Source: Bacteroidota bacterium
GTDB lineage: Bacteria > Bacteroidota > Bacteroidia > Bacteroidales > VadinHA17
Direction of reading: 5' to 3'
DNA: 20,463 nucleotides
Assembly (NCBI GenBank): GCA_015222065.1
Contig: JADFUQ010000298.1
Coordinates: 1 to 20,463, forward strand
In this document: positions 7,573 to 14,095 of the stretch, piece after piece
How positions within the stretch are numbered: position 1 is the stretch's first letter
Layout of the letters: the number at the start of each line of letters is the position of its first letter
Program-made: the position numbers and the translations under genes
The notes under the pieces: generated by a model
Told to the model about the DNA's origin: nothing
Databases searched by the model: none
The model's input: the letters and a program-made list of their open reading frames with translations, nothing else

Positions 7573-8370
7573 ATGTATGGAAATCTGAAATACATCCTGA
7601 AATACATTAATTATTATCTGTTTTCAGGACATGGAAAAGGATATGGCATTCATTCCCCTTTTATTTTCGAATATGTAACAAAAGTTATAAAAAACCGGAC
7701 AATTGACCGGAAGATAAAGAGAATTGATGATCTTTGTTCAGAGCTGCGATTAGATAAGACAAAAGTGGATGCAACCGGTTTTGGCGCAGGATCACATTTT
7801 GGTAAAAGGAATAATGTCAGGATCGGAAATATTGCCAGGTTATCTTCCACACAAAAAAAATATGGCAATCTGTTGTATCGCACTGTTATGTTCTTCAAAC
7901 CGAAGGTTATTCTGGAATTAGGCACATCATTAGGTATCGGTACTTCATACCTTGCTTTACCGGATAAAAATGCCAGTATTTATACAATTGAGGGTTCGGA
8001 AATATTGTCTGCATTGGCCAGAGAAAATTTCAATAGGTTAAAGATCAGTAATATAAGGCAATATACAGGTAAATTCATTGAGGTGTTACCCGGACTGCTT
8101 GGTCAGTTACCTGACATTGATCTGGTTTTTATTGATGGCGATCACAGGGAAGAAGCAACAATTAAATATTTTGAGTTATGCCTTGAATCAGTGAATTCCG
8201 AAAGTGTGGTTATCCTTGATGATATTCACTGGAGTTGTGGAATGGAGAAAGCATGGGAAAGGATAAAGAGATATTCTGATGTAAAGTTGACACTTGACCT
8301 TTTCAGACTTGGTTTGGTATTTTTCCGTAAGGAGCTTTATTCAAAGCAACATTTCAGAATAAGATATTGA
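7573..8370 (+). CDS. Class I SAM-dependent methyltransferase (O-methyltransferase-like)
   Basis: A 265-residue protein with a Rossmann-type methyltransferase core of the Methyltransf_24 / O-methyltransferase kind. Motif I is LELGTSLGIGTSYLA (residues 114-128). An acidic residue that would bind the SAM ribose is Glu140 in IYTIEGSE. FIDGDH (187-191) and VILDDIHWS (213-221) are the later core strands. The N-terminal ~100 residues, including GYGIHSPFIFEY, are typical of a Bacteroidota-specific group. The substrate is unknown, and nothing in the neighbourhood identifies it. The ATG at 7573 has no clear SD. The reading frame ends just before the ABC ATPase gene. Confidence 0.85.
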   Translation: MYGNLKYILKYINYYLFSGHGKGYGIHSPFIFEYVTKVIKNRTIDRKIKRIDDLCSELRLDKTKVDATGFGAGSHFGKRNNVRIGNIARLSSTQKKYGNLLYRTVMFFKPKVILELGTSLGIGTSYLALPDKNASIYTIEGSEILSALARENFNRLKISNIRQYTGKFIEVLPGLLGQLPDIDLVFIDGDHREEATIKYFELCLESVNSESVVILDDIHWSCGMEKAWERIKRYSDVKLTLDLFRLGLVFFRKELYSKQHFRIRY

Positions 8371-8447
8371 AAAGAAAATTGAGGGATTGTTTGTTTGTCA
8401 ACAAAATAAATTATTTTCGTAGTTTATTTAATAATCTATATTCTGTG

Positions 8448-9158
8448 ATGGAAAATATAATATCTCTGGAAGAAATTGTTAAGAATTATTATGTAGGAAC
8501 AGTAGTTGTAAAAGCACTTCGTTCAATTTCTATTAAGATAGATACGAGTGAATATGTGGCTGTAATGGGCCCTTCGGGTTCAGGGAAATCTACCTTAATG
8601 AACCTGATTGGATGTCTTGATACACCAACGAGCGGACAATATATTCTCAATGGTACTGATGTGAGCAAGATGGAAGATAACAAACTGGCTGAAATACGAA
8701 ACCAGGAGATTGGTTTTGTTTTCCAGACTTTTAATTTGTTACCCCGGTATTCTGCCCTTGAAAATGTTATGCTTCCTATGGTTTACTCCGGTGTATCAAA
8801 ACCGGACAGAATTATCAGGGCTAAGGAAGTTCTTGAAAGTGTAGGTTTGTCAGACAGAATAACCCATAAACCTAATGAGCTTTCCGGAGGACAACGTCAG
8901 AGGGTTGCAATGGCAAGGGCACTTGTTAATCATCCTTCAATTATCTTAGCAGATGAGCCTACCGGAAACCTTGATTCTAAAACTTCAAGTGACATTATGG
9001 ATGTAATTGACCAGATACATGAGAGAGGGAATACTGTTATACTTGTTACTCATGAAAAAGATATTGCTCAACGTGCCGACAGAATTATCAGGTTGTTAGA
9101 TGGTATGGTTGATTTGGACATAATTAATAATAAAGCAGAAGAAGTTAAAAGTGACTAA
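8448..9158 (+). CDS. ABC transporter ATP-binding protein, MacB/LolD type
   Basis: A 236-residue ATPase with all motifs intact: Walker A GPSGSGKST (41-49), Q-loop Gln93, signature LSGGQRQRVA (145-154), Walker B IILADE with PTGNLD after it, and switch His202. Sequence and length fit the MacB/LolD group, whose partners are FtsX-like permeases for lipoproteins, peptides or drugs. No permease gene is adjacent, so the partner must be elsewhere. The frame is open back to a TTG at 8367 that overlaps the methyltransferase stop. The extra 27 residues resemble nothing in the family, so the ATG at 8448 is chosen. The last codons and the stop (taa at 9156-9158) are made of repeat-array sequence. Confidence 0.9.
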   Translation: MENIISLEEIVKNYYVGTVVVKALRSISIKIDTSEYVAVMGPSGSGKSTLMNLIGCLDTPTSGQYILNGTDVSKMEDNKLAEIRNQEIGFVFQTFNLLPRYSALENVMLPMVYSGVSKPDRIIRAKEVLESVGLSDRITHKPNELSGGQRQRVAMARALVNHPSIILADEPTGNLDSKTSSDIMDVIDQIHERGNTVILVTHEKDIAQRADRIIRLLDGMVDLDIINNKAEEVKSD

Positions 9159-9180
9159 AGTTGAAAGTGAACTAAAGTTG
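9141..9180. repeat. Left arm of a 7/9-base inverted array
   Basis: The tetramer AAGT recurs with its G at 9144, 9151, 9160, 9167 and 9177 (spacings 7, 9, 7, 10). The core is two copies of a ~16-base unit of the form AGTGACTAAAGTTGA. The array covers the last five codons and stop of the ABC ATPase gene. Its reverse complement is found in the right arm. Confidence 0.75.
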
Positions 9181-9197
9181 AGAAGAGAATAAGCTAT

Positions 9198-9253
9198 AAC
9201 TTTAGGCACTTTGGTCACTTATAACTTTAAACACTTCTTCATTTAGTCACTTC
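9198..9253. repeat. Right arm of the 7/9-base inverted array
   Basis: The tetramer ACTT recurs with its C at 9200, 9209, 9218, 9225, 9234 and 9250 (spacings 9, 9, 7, 9, 16). It reads AACTTTA/GGCACTT-like units and is complementary to the left arm, with about 17 bases between them. The arms could form a long imperfect hairpin in the transcript after the ABC gene. Confidence 0.75.
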
Positions 9254-9260
9254 TTTATTT

Positions 9261-9295
9261 AGCATTCCAAACTTAAGGCACTGAATAGTTACCTT
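9261..9295 (+). repeat. 35-bp element shared with the guaB upstream region
   Basis: The sequence matches the reverse complement of 17624-17658 at 32 of 35 positions, including an exact 17-base block, CACTGAATAGTTACCTT. It ends 14 bases before the adenosyltransferase start. Its AACTTAAGGCACT part also resembles the array units just upstream, so it could be a terminal piece of that repeat or a regulatory site. Confidence 0.85.
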
Positions 9296-9309
9296 AAATA
9301 TAGTCTACA

Positions 9310-9864
9310 GTGAAGATCTATACCGGGACAGGAGACCAGGGAGAAACATCATTAGCCGGTGGTGCAAGAGTGCCGAAAAACCATGTAAGAATTGAAGCAT
9401 ACGGATCGATTGATGAATTGAATTCTTATATTGGGTTGATTAGGGTTCAAAAAATTAATGATGACGATAAAGCTTTTCTTGAGTGGATTCAACGCTGTCT
9501 TATGACCGCTGCCGCGGTTTTAGCTTCAGATTATCCTGACAATAAAGTTATTGTCCCAGGACTTGAAGAAAAGGATATTAGTAAAATTGAAGATAAAATA
9601 GACTCCATAGACAAAAACCTGGAAACTTTATCTTCATTTATTATCCCCGGAGGAAATACAATTACTTCTTATTGCCATATATCGAGATGTGTTTGCCGCA
9701 GAGCTGAAAGAAAAGTTTTGGCAATTGATAACATTGGTAAGAAAAGCAGGATATGTGCCAGGTATCTTAACAGGTTATCTGATTATCTTTTTGTCCTTTC
9801 GCGTAAGCTTACCAAAGATTTTAAGGTAAGAGAAATTTATTGGCATCCCGGTTCAAAAAAATAA
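9310..9864 (+). CDS. pduO: PduO-type ATP:cob(I)alamin adenosyltransferase
   Basis: A 184-residue enzyme that transfers the adenosyl group of ATP to cob(I)alamin to make adenosylcobalamin. The N-terminal ATP-binding motif YTGTGDQGETSL (4-15), the RIEAYGSIDELNSYIG block (27-42), and the C-terminal ISRCVCRRAER and RYLNRLSDYLFVLSR helices are all PduO-family signatures. Length is normal. The start is GTG at 9310, fixed by the conserved MKIYTGTGD beginning. No SD is visible, and the 35-bp element ends 14 bases upstream. No cobalamin-dependent enzyme or B12 transporter is in the window, and I see no cobalamin riboswitch. Confidence 0.93.
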   Translation: MKIYTGTGDQGETSLAGGARVPKNHVRIEAYGSIDELNSYIGLIRVQKINDDDKAFLEWIQRCLMTAAAVLASDYPDNKVIVPGLEEKDISKIEDKIDSIDKNLETLSSFIIPGGNTITSYCHISRCVCRRAERKVLAIDNIGKKSRICARYLNRLSDYLFVLSRKLTKDFKVREIYWHPGSKK

Positions 9865-9872
9865 GTTTCCCC

Positions 9873-9906
9873 TTTTAATTATTTGATATATATTTTTATA
9901 TATTTG
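9873..9906 (+). promoter_or_regulatory. Promoter of the DUF2795 gene
   Basis: TATATTTG at 9899-9906, followed by CAC, is a perfect TAnnTTTG box. A TTTT at 9873-9876 is 22 bases upstream; a better TTTG at 9882-9885 is only 13 bases away, which is short. The predicted leader is about 45 bases and contains an AGGAGGT at 9918-9924. Confidence 0.5.
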
Positions 9907-9958
9907 CACAATTTTTTAGGAGGTTCATTTATTAAAGGGAATCTAAAATTGAGCATAA

Positions 9959-10180
9959 ATGTATTGGACACTTGAATTAGCGTCAAAGTTGGAAGATGCT
10001 CCCTGGCCTGCAGCCAAAGATGAATTAATCGATTATGCAATTCGTTCCGGGGCACCGTTAGAAGTAATTGAAAATCTTCAGGAGATTGAAGATGAGGATG
10101 AAATATATGAAAGCATTGAAGATATATGGCCTGACTATCCCAGTAAAGATGATTTCTTTTTTAACGAGGATGAATATTAA
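9959..10180 (+). CDS. Small acidic DUF2795 protein
   Basis: A 73-residue soluble, strongly acidic protein (MYWTLELASKLEDAPWPAAK...). I recognise it as the Bacteroidota DUF2795 protein, conserved almost end to end including the IYESIEDIWPDYPSKDDFFFN tail. The function is not known. It has its own promoter candidate. An AGGAGGT lies 34 bases before the ATG, too far for ordinary initiation and with no ATG nearer to it. The gene is convergent with the OstA-like gene, 19 bases away, with no terminator hairpin between. Confidence 0.9.
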   Translation: MYWTLELASKLEDAPWPAAKDELIDYAIRSGAPLEVIENLQEIEDEDEIYESIEDIWPDYPSKDDFFFNEDEY

Positions 10181-10199
10181 CCGAATACGTTCTTTACAC

Positions 10200-11714
10200 C
10201 TATTTCCATATAAAAATACCCCATTTACTTAATGGCCGGAATGATTCCAGCCAACTAAACCCTTCAAGTTTAAGATTTTCAGGATCTTCATCACCCGGTG
10301 GGGTCATTATACCGTCTGGTTTGACAAGAAAGCTGATTTTACTTATTTCCTCATTTTCAAGGTAAATGATAATGTCACTGCAAAGTGCCTGGTTTACTCC
10401 TACTATCTCTCCTTCGTCCATAGTATAATAAATTGTTTCACCGTTACCGGTTACATTTATCCGGTAAAGGTCATCATTCCTGAAAAATGCAATCATATTC
10501 TTGCCTTTAATCTGATTGAACCGAATACTGTCTTCCCGGGTAATAATGAATGCTCTATTGTACATTTCCAGATGATCAGCGTACCCGTTTTTTGTAAAAA
10601 TTGCAATAGAATCGGCGGTTAACTGATTTTTTTCTGACCACAGAACGGGATCATTATACAAGCAGATAACTGAATCCCGGAATAAATATACCATTGAATC
10701 GCATTTAGCTTGAAAATCATCCTTATACATTTTACAATGGTAATATGCACTTACTGTACGGTATGTTTCTGTTGAATCTTTATAAGACCTGAGTGTATCA
10801 GCGTGAACAAATAGACTATCGGTACTGGTAATTTGAATAAAAATAGCACTATCAGTTACAAAGAATTTTTCCGGTTGTTCAAAATACTCTGAAAAATTTC
10901 CTCTAATAATTATATCTTTCAATGTATCAGTTAATTCAACATTACCATAGGCTTTTCCATAACCGTTCGTTTTCTCATAATAAATTGAATCTCCTTTAAC
11001 TGTTTGATTTTTAGATTTTACCAGGGCATTTTTTTTGAGTTTACTGATATCAGTCTTTGTATTATACCAACCATTTTCGCAGTAAATGTAACTGCTGTCG
11101 CCTATTATTTCAGTTGGTCCAAAGAAATATGAAATTTCTGAAACGGTATTGTATTTCATTGTATCAGAAAGAATAATATAATCAGGATTTACAATCACTA
11201 CACTGTCTTTAAAGTGAAACTCTTTTAGTTTTGTGTTGTAGTTACCCAGAATACTACTAAGGGTATTCTCATCTGACAAAATAATACCACCATTAAAATA
11301 ATATCCTACATCTGTGTTCAGATCATAATCCAGAAATTCCGTATTTAATTCAGCTTCATTATCAATAAGTGTTACGTTATGCCTGATTATGGCAAGTTTC
11401 ACTTCCCCTTCATACCGAAGAAAATCACCATAGAGATGAAGAGTATCTCCACGACGGATATATACATTACTAAAAGCTTCCACCAGGTTTTGCTTATCAT
11501 AAAGATATGCGCTGTCGCAATACATAAATACATCTTCATGTTGTAGTTCTACCTCTCCAATCAATTTTTTCAGATCAGGTCCAAATTTTTTGTTATACTC
11601 AAGTGTATTGGAATGGATTATTTTGATCTCTGTCTTTTTCTTCTGAGCCATACCCTGTGTAAATGGGAAGATAACGACAAGAACAAAAACTATGTAACGA
11701 TTGATGGTTTTCAT
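10200..11714 (-). CDS. OstA/LptA-like periplasmic protein, putative LPS transport factor
   Basis: A 504-residue exported protein. An N-terminal signal peptide ends near residue 24 (MAQ, then KKKTE). Residues ~30-170 contain the OstA (LptA-like) pattern of short beta repeats (GEVELQHEDVFMYCDSAYLY, AFSNVYIRRGDTLHLYGDFL), and similar repeats continue to about 450. LptA-type proteins bridge lipopolysaccharide across the periplasm. This much longer Bacteroidota form is assigned to that role by similarity only. It is the last gene of the guaB-parvulin cluster, 102 bases after the SurA-like gene with a heptamer array between. In Bacteroides the same order is found, to my knowledge often followed by mutL, which is not here. 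Confidence 0.85.
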   Translation of the reverse strand: MKTINRYIVFVLVVIFPFTQGMAQKKKTEIKIIHSNTLEYNKKFGPDLKKLIGEVELQHEDVFMYCDSAYLYDKQNLVEAFSNVYIRRGDTLHLYGDFLRYEGEVKLAIIRHNVTLIDNEAELNTEFLDYDLNTDVGYYFNGGIILSDENTLSSILGNYNTKLKEFHFKDSVVIVNPDYIILSDTMKYNTVSEISYFFGPTEIIGDSSYIYCENGWYNTKTDISKLKKNALVKSKNQTVKGDSIYYEKTNGYGKAYGNVELTDTLKDIIIRGNFSEYFEQPEKFFVTDSAIFIQITSTDSLFVHADTLRSYKDSTETYRTVSAYYHCKMYKDDFQAKCDSMVYLFRDSVICLYNDPVLWSEKNQLTADSIAIFTKNGYADHLEMYNRAFIITREDSIRFNQIKGKNMIAFFRNDDLYRINVTGNGETIYYTMDEGEIVGVNQALCSDIIIYLENEEISKISFLVKPDGIMTPPGDEDPENLKLEGFSWLESFRPLSKWGIFIWK

Positions 11715-11750
11715 TAAGTTTAAAGTGCTAAAATTGAAAATGACTAAAAT

Positions 11751-11778
11751 GTTACGAGTTACGGGTTACGAGTTACGA
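11751..11778. repeat. Single heptamer array between SurA-like and OstA-like genes
   Basis: Four 7-base units occur: GTTACGA, GTTACGG, GTTACGA, GTTACGA, with a partial fifth. On the other strand they read AACTCGT/AACCCGT, close to the AACCAGT/AACTAGT units at 7514-7555. No inverted partner is present in this 102-base gap. The flanking 11784-11816 has looser CATT repeats. Confidence 0.85.
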
Positions 11779-11816
11779 GTACGTTTTATTTCCTCATTTT
11801 ATCATTTCCTCATTCA

Positions 11817-13175
11817 TTATTTATCCAGCCAGCCCTTGTTTGAAAATTTACAGGTTTGATAATCATCAACTATCCGGATGTATGTATTTCTTTGCTTATC
11901 ATTAATCCAGTTACTGAAAAATTCTTGTTGTTTAGATTGTTTTGTGAGTTCCTGCAATAATTTATAATCATTTTCAAGATTTGCTGTGTGAGGTTTAGAA
12001 CGTGAAGTTATAGATACAATTTTGAAGATTAAATTCCCTTTTTCATCAATTGTTTCGAAAGGTTCAGATATCTCACCTGTTTTCATATCTTTAACTATAT
12101 AGTACATCTCCCTGTCCAATTGGTCCATTTCAAACTTTGTATCTCCGGTTCTCGGGTTTATTATAATTCCTCCGCTAAGTCTTGAATCAGGATCATCAGA
12201 ATATCTTCGGGCAGCATTTTTAAAGGTAATACTATCAGTGCGAATAATCTGGTTTAGGCTGTCAAGAAAGCTTTTTGCCTGCAGTTTCGCCTTGAGTGAA
12301 GTTTTCGGTTTCATCAGAATATGACGTACATTTACCTGGTCGTTTCTGCGATCAATAAGTTTAATAATATGATATCCAAACTCTGTTTCAACAATAGTTG
12401 ACACAATACCTTTTTTCAGACTAAATGCCGTATTGGCAAATTCGGTAACTAAATCTGATTTATTGGAATACCCTAATTCACCACCTTTAATTGCTGTACC
12501 TTTATCCTCCGAGTAAAGCACTGCCAGTGTTGAAAAGCTTTCCCCGCTAATAATTCGTTTACGCAGGTTGAGAAGTTTTTCTCTTACCTCCAATTTTGCT
12601 TCCTCAGAAAATGGAGGGGTTTTTACAATCTGGCGGATTTCAATTTGTGAATTGATAAGAGGTAAAGAATCTTTAGGGGCACGTTTATAAAACTTCTTAA
12701 CTTCTGAAGGTGTTACTGTAATCTCACCTGCAATGTTACGTTGCATTTCTTCTGTAAGAAGCTGATTGCGTATTAATTCGCGAAAATCTTCTTTGATCTC
12801 CAGAATTGATTTCTTATAATAATCTTCCAGTTGTTTCTCGGAGCCTATTTGATTAATAAAGGTCTGTAATCTTCTGTTTAACTCCATTTCAACTTGGCTT
12901 TCAGTGATTTCAATACTGTCAACCTTTGCCTGGTTAAGTAATAATTTCTGGGCAAGCTGGTCTTCAAAAATACTGCATTTAATTTTTTCCTCATTCCCTC
13001 TGTACCCTTTTGCTTTGAGTTGTAAATATTGATTCTCAATATCAGACTGCAAAATAATCTGATCTCCTACAACACCTGCAATACGTTCAATTACTTCATT
13101 CTGCGCCGATATTGTAAATGAAAATATAACACTGATAAATAACGTGAGTATTTTCTTATTTAAAGCTCTTATCAT
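11817..13175 (-). CDS. surA: SurA-like periplasmic peptidyl-prolyl isomerase/chaperone
   Basis: A 452-residue protein that likely escorts outer-membrane proteins through the periplasm. A signal peptide ends after ISA-Q (about residue 25). A SurA N-terminal chaperone domain follows (27-170; VIERIAGVVGDQIILQSDIENQ is the family start). Two parvulin domains come next, at about 177-275 (ending EFGYHIIKLIDRR) and 281-390 (starting VNVRHILMKP). The second lacks the usual FGYHI end and is more divergent. It lies 21 bases downstream of the lipoprotein gene and belongs to the same transcription unit. Confidence 0.92.
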   Translation of the reverse strand: MIRALNKKILTLFISVIFSFTISAQNEVIERIAGVVGDQIILQSDIENQYLQLKAKGYRGNEEKIKCSIFEDQLAQKLLLNQAKVDSIEITESQVEMELNRRLQTFINQIGSEKQLEDYYKKSILEIKEDFRELIRNQLLTEEMQRNIAGEITVTPSEVKKFYKRAPKDSLPLINSQIEIRQIVKTPPFSEEAKLEVREKLLNLRKRIISGESFSTLAVLYSEDKGTAIKGGELGYSNKSDLVTEFANTAFSLKKGIVSTIVETEFGYHIIKLIDRRNDQVNVRHILMKPKTSLKAKLQAKSFLDSLNQIIRTDSITFKNAARRYSDDPDSRLSGGIIINPRTGDTKFEMDQLDREMYYIVKDMKTGEISEPFETIDEKGNLIFKIVSITSRSKPHTANLENDYKLLQELTKQSKQQEFFSNWINDKQRNTYIRIVDDYQTCKFSNKGWLDK

Positions 13176-13196
13176 GTTTTTATAAGTTATAAGGTT

Positions 13197-14081
13197 TTAA
13201 TATATTTCAAATCTATTACGACTTAATGCATCATAATAAATATTGTTTTCTATTTCTTTCAGGAATTTTATTTTCCGGTTGTTTAAGATAATACTTTTAA
13301 TATTATCGTTGATATATTCTACAGGTGCGTTAGAACCTTTTAATCTGTAATTACGGATATTCGCAAAATACAGATATAATGAGTCGGAAGTTTCAATATA
13401 CTGATTGTATTTAAGATAGCTTTTTTGATTGTTGACAGAAACAGGGATAATGTTTAATAACATGCTAAAAGGAATCCAGTTCTCATTGAAATAATCATAT
13501 TTAGTGGCATACTGATAGCAATATCCTTCCAGCTTGGTTAAATCTTCACTGTTATTTGAACGGTACCATCGTCGAACATTGGGTATGTTTGGACTGTTAG
13601 TTGGAATTTGAACAAAAAGAGTCTTTATAATGTTTTTGTCAAGGATAAAGTTATTAAGATGTTGATTATAGAATTCATTAATTTCACTTTGTGAGATTAT
13701 AGTATCAAGTTTTTGATTTATCATTTGCTGCTGGTATTCATAGATCATTAATGAAGCCCGGGTGTCTTCCAGCTTTTTTAATACTTCCCGTTGTTTTTCT
13801 GTAGGTATGTTAAGTTCAGCTTTTTGCAGAAGTAATTTGTTTTTGATCCATTTTTGTATATATGTTTTAGTTATTTTGGCACTGTCTTCCGCGGAAATAT
13901 TTCCATAGAAGATATTCGGCAGGTCAGAGGGATAGAAGTACATATCTTCAACCCGAGCCAATGGTTCTTCCTGCTTACCAGGTTCTATTCTTGGACAACC
14001 TGATAATAGAATAACAAGTATAATAACGCAACCAAATCCAACCCAAACAAAGTTTCTATGAAACTTACTTTTATTTTTCAT
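13197..14081 (-). CDS. Periplasmic lipoprotein, parvulin-related but probably non-catalytic
   Basis: A 294-residue lipoprotein. A hydrophobic signal ends in the lipobox LSGC with Cys29. The next residues (PRIEPG) lack the acidic run typical of Bacteroidota surface-export signals, so periplasmic facing is likely. Residues ~40-160 are helical and SurA_N-like (IQKWIKNKLLLQKAE, SEINEFYNQHL). The segment from about 166 (IIKTLFVQIP) sits where a parvulin domain starts, but the HILV, GGxLG and FGYHI signatures are all absent. It lies between two real parvulin genes with gaps of 14 and 21 bases. I infer a chaperone partner; no activity is known to me. Confidence 0.75.
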   Translation of the reverse strand: MKNKSKFHRNFVWVGFGCVIILVILLSGCPRIEPGKQEEPLARVEDMYFYPSDLPNIFYGNISAEDSAKITKTYIQKWIKNKLLLQKAELNIPTEKQREVLKKLEDTRASLMIYEYQQQMINQKLDTIISQSEINEFYNQHLNNFILDKNIIKTLFVQIPTNSPNIPNVRRWYRSNNSEDLTKLEGYCYQYATKYDYFNENWIPFSMLLNIIPVSVNNQKSYLKYNQYIETSDSLYLYFANIRNYRLKGSNAPVEYINDNIKSIILNNRKIKFLKEIENNIYYDALSRNRFEIY

Positions 14082-14095
14082 AAGAGTATTCTGGT

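Noticed and set aside
8367..8447. Upstream extension of the ABC ATPase to a TTG overlapping the methyltransferase stop
   Set aside because: The 27 extra residues are unlike any ABC ATPase start, and the ATG at 8448 gives the usual length.
9159..9309. Cobalamin riboswitch upstream of the adenosyltransferase
   Set aside because: No B12-box-like sequence was seen; the gap is filled with repeat arms and the 35-bp element.
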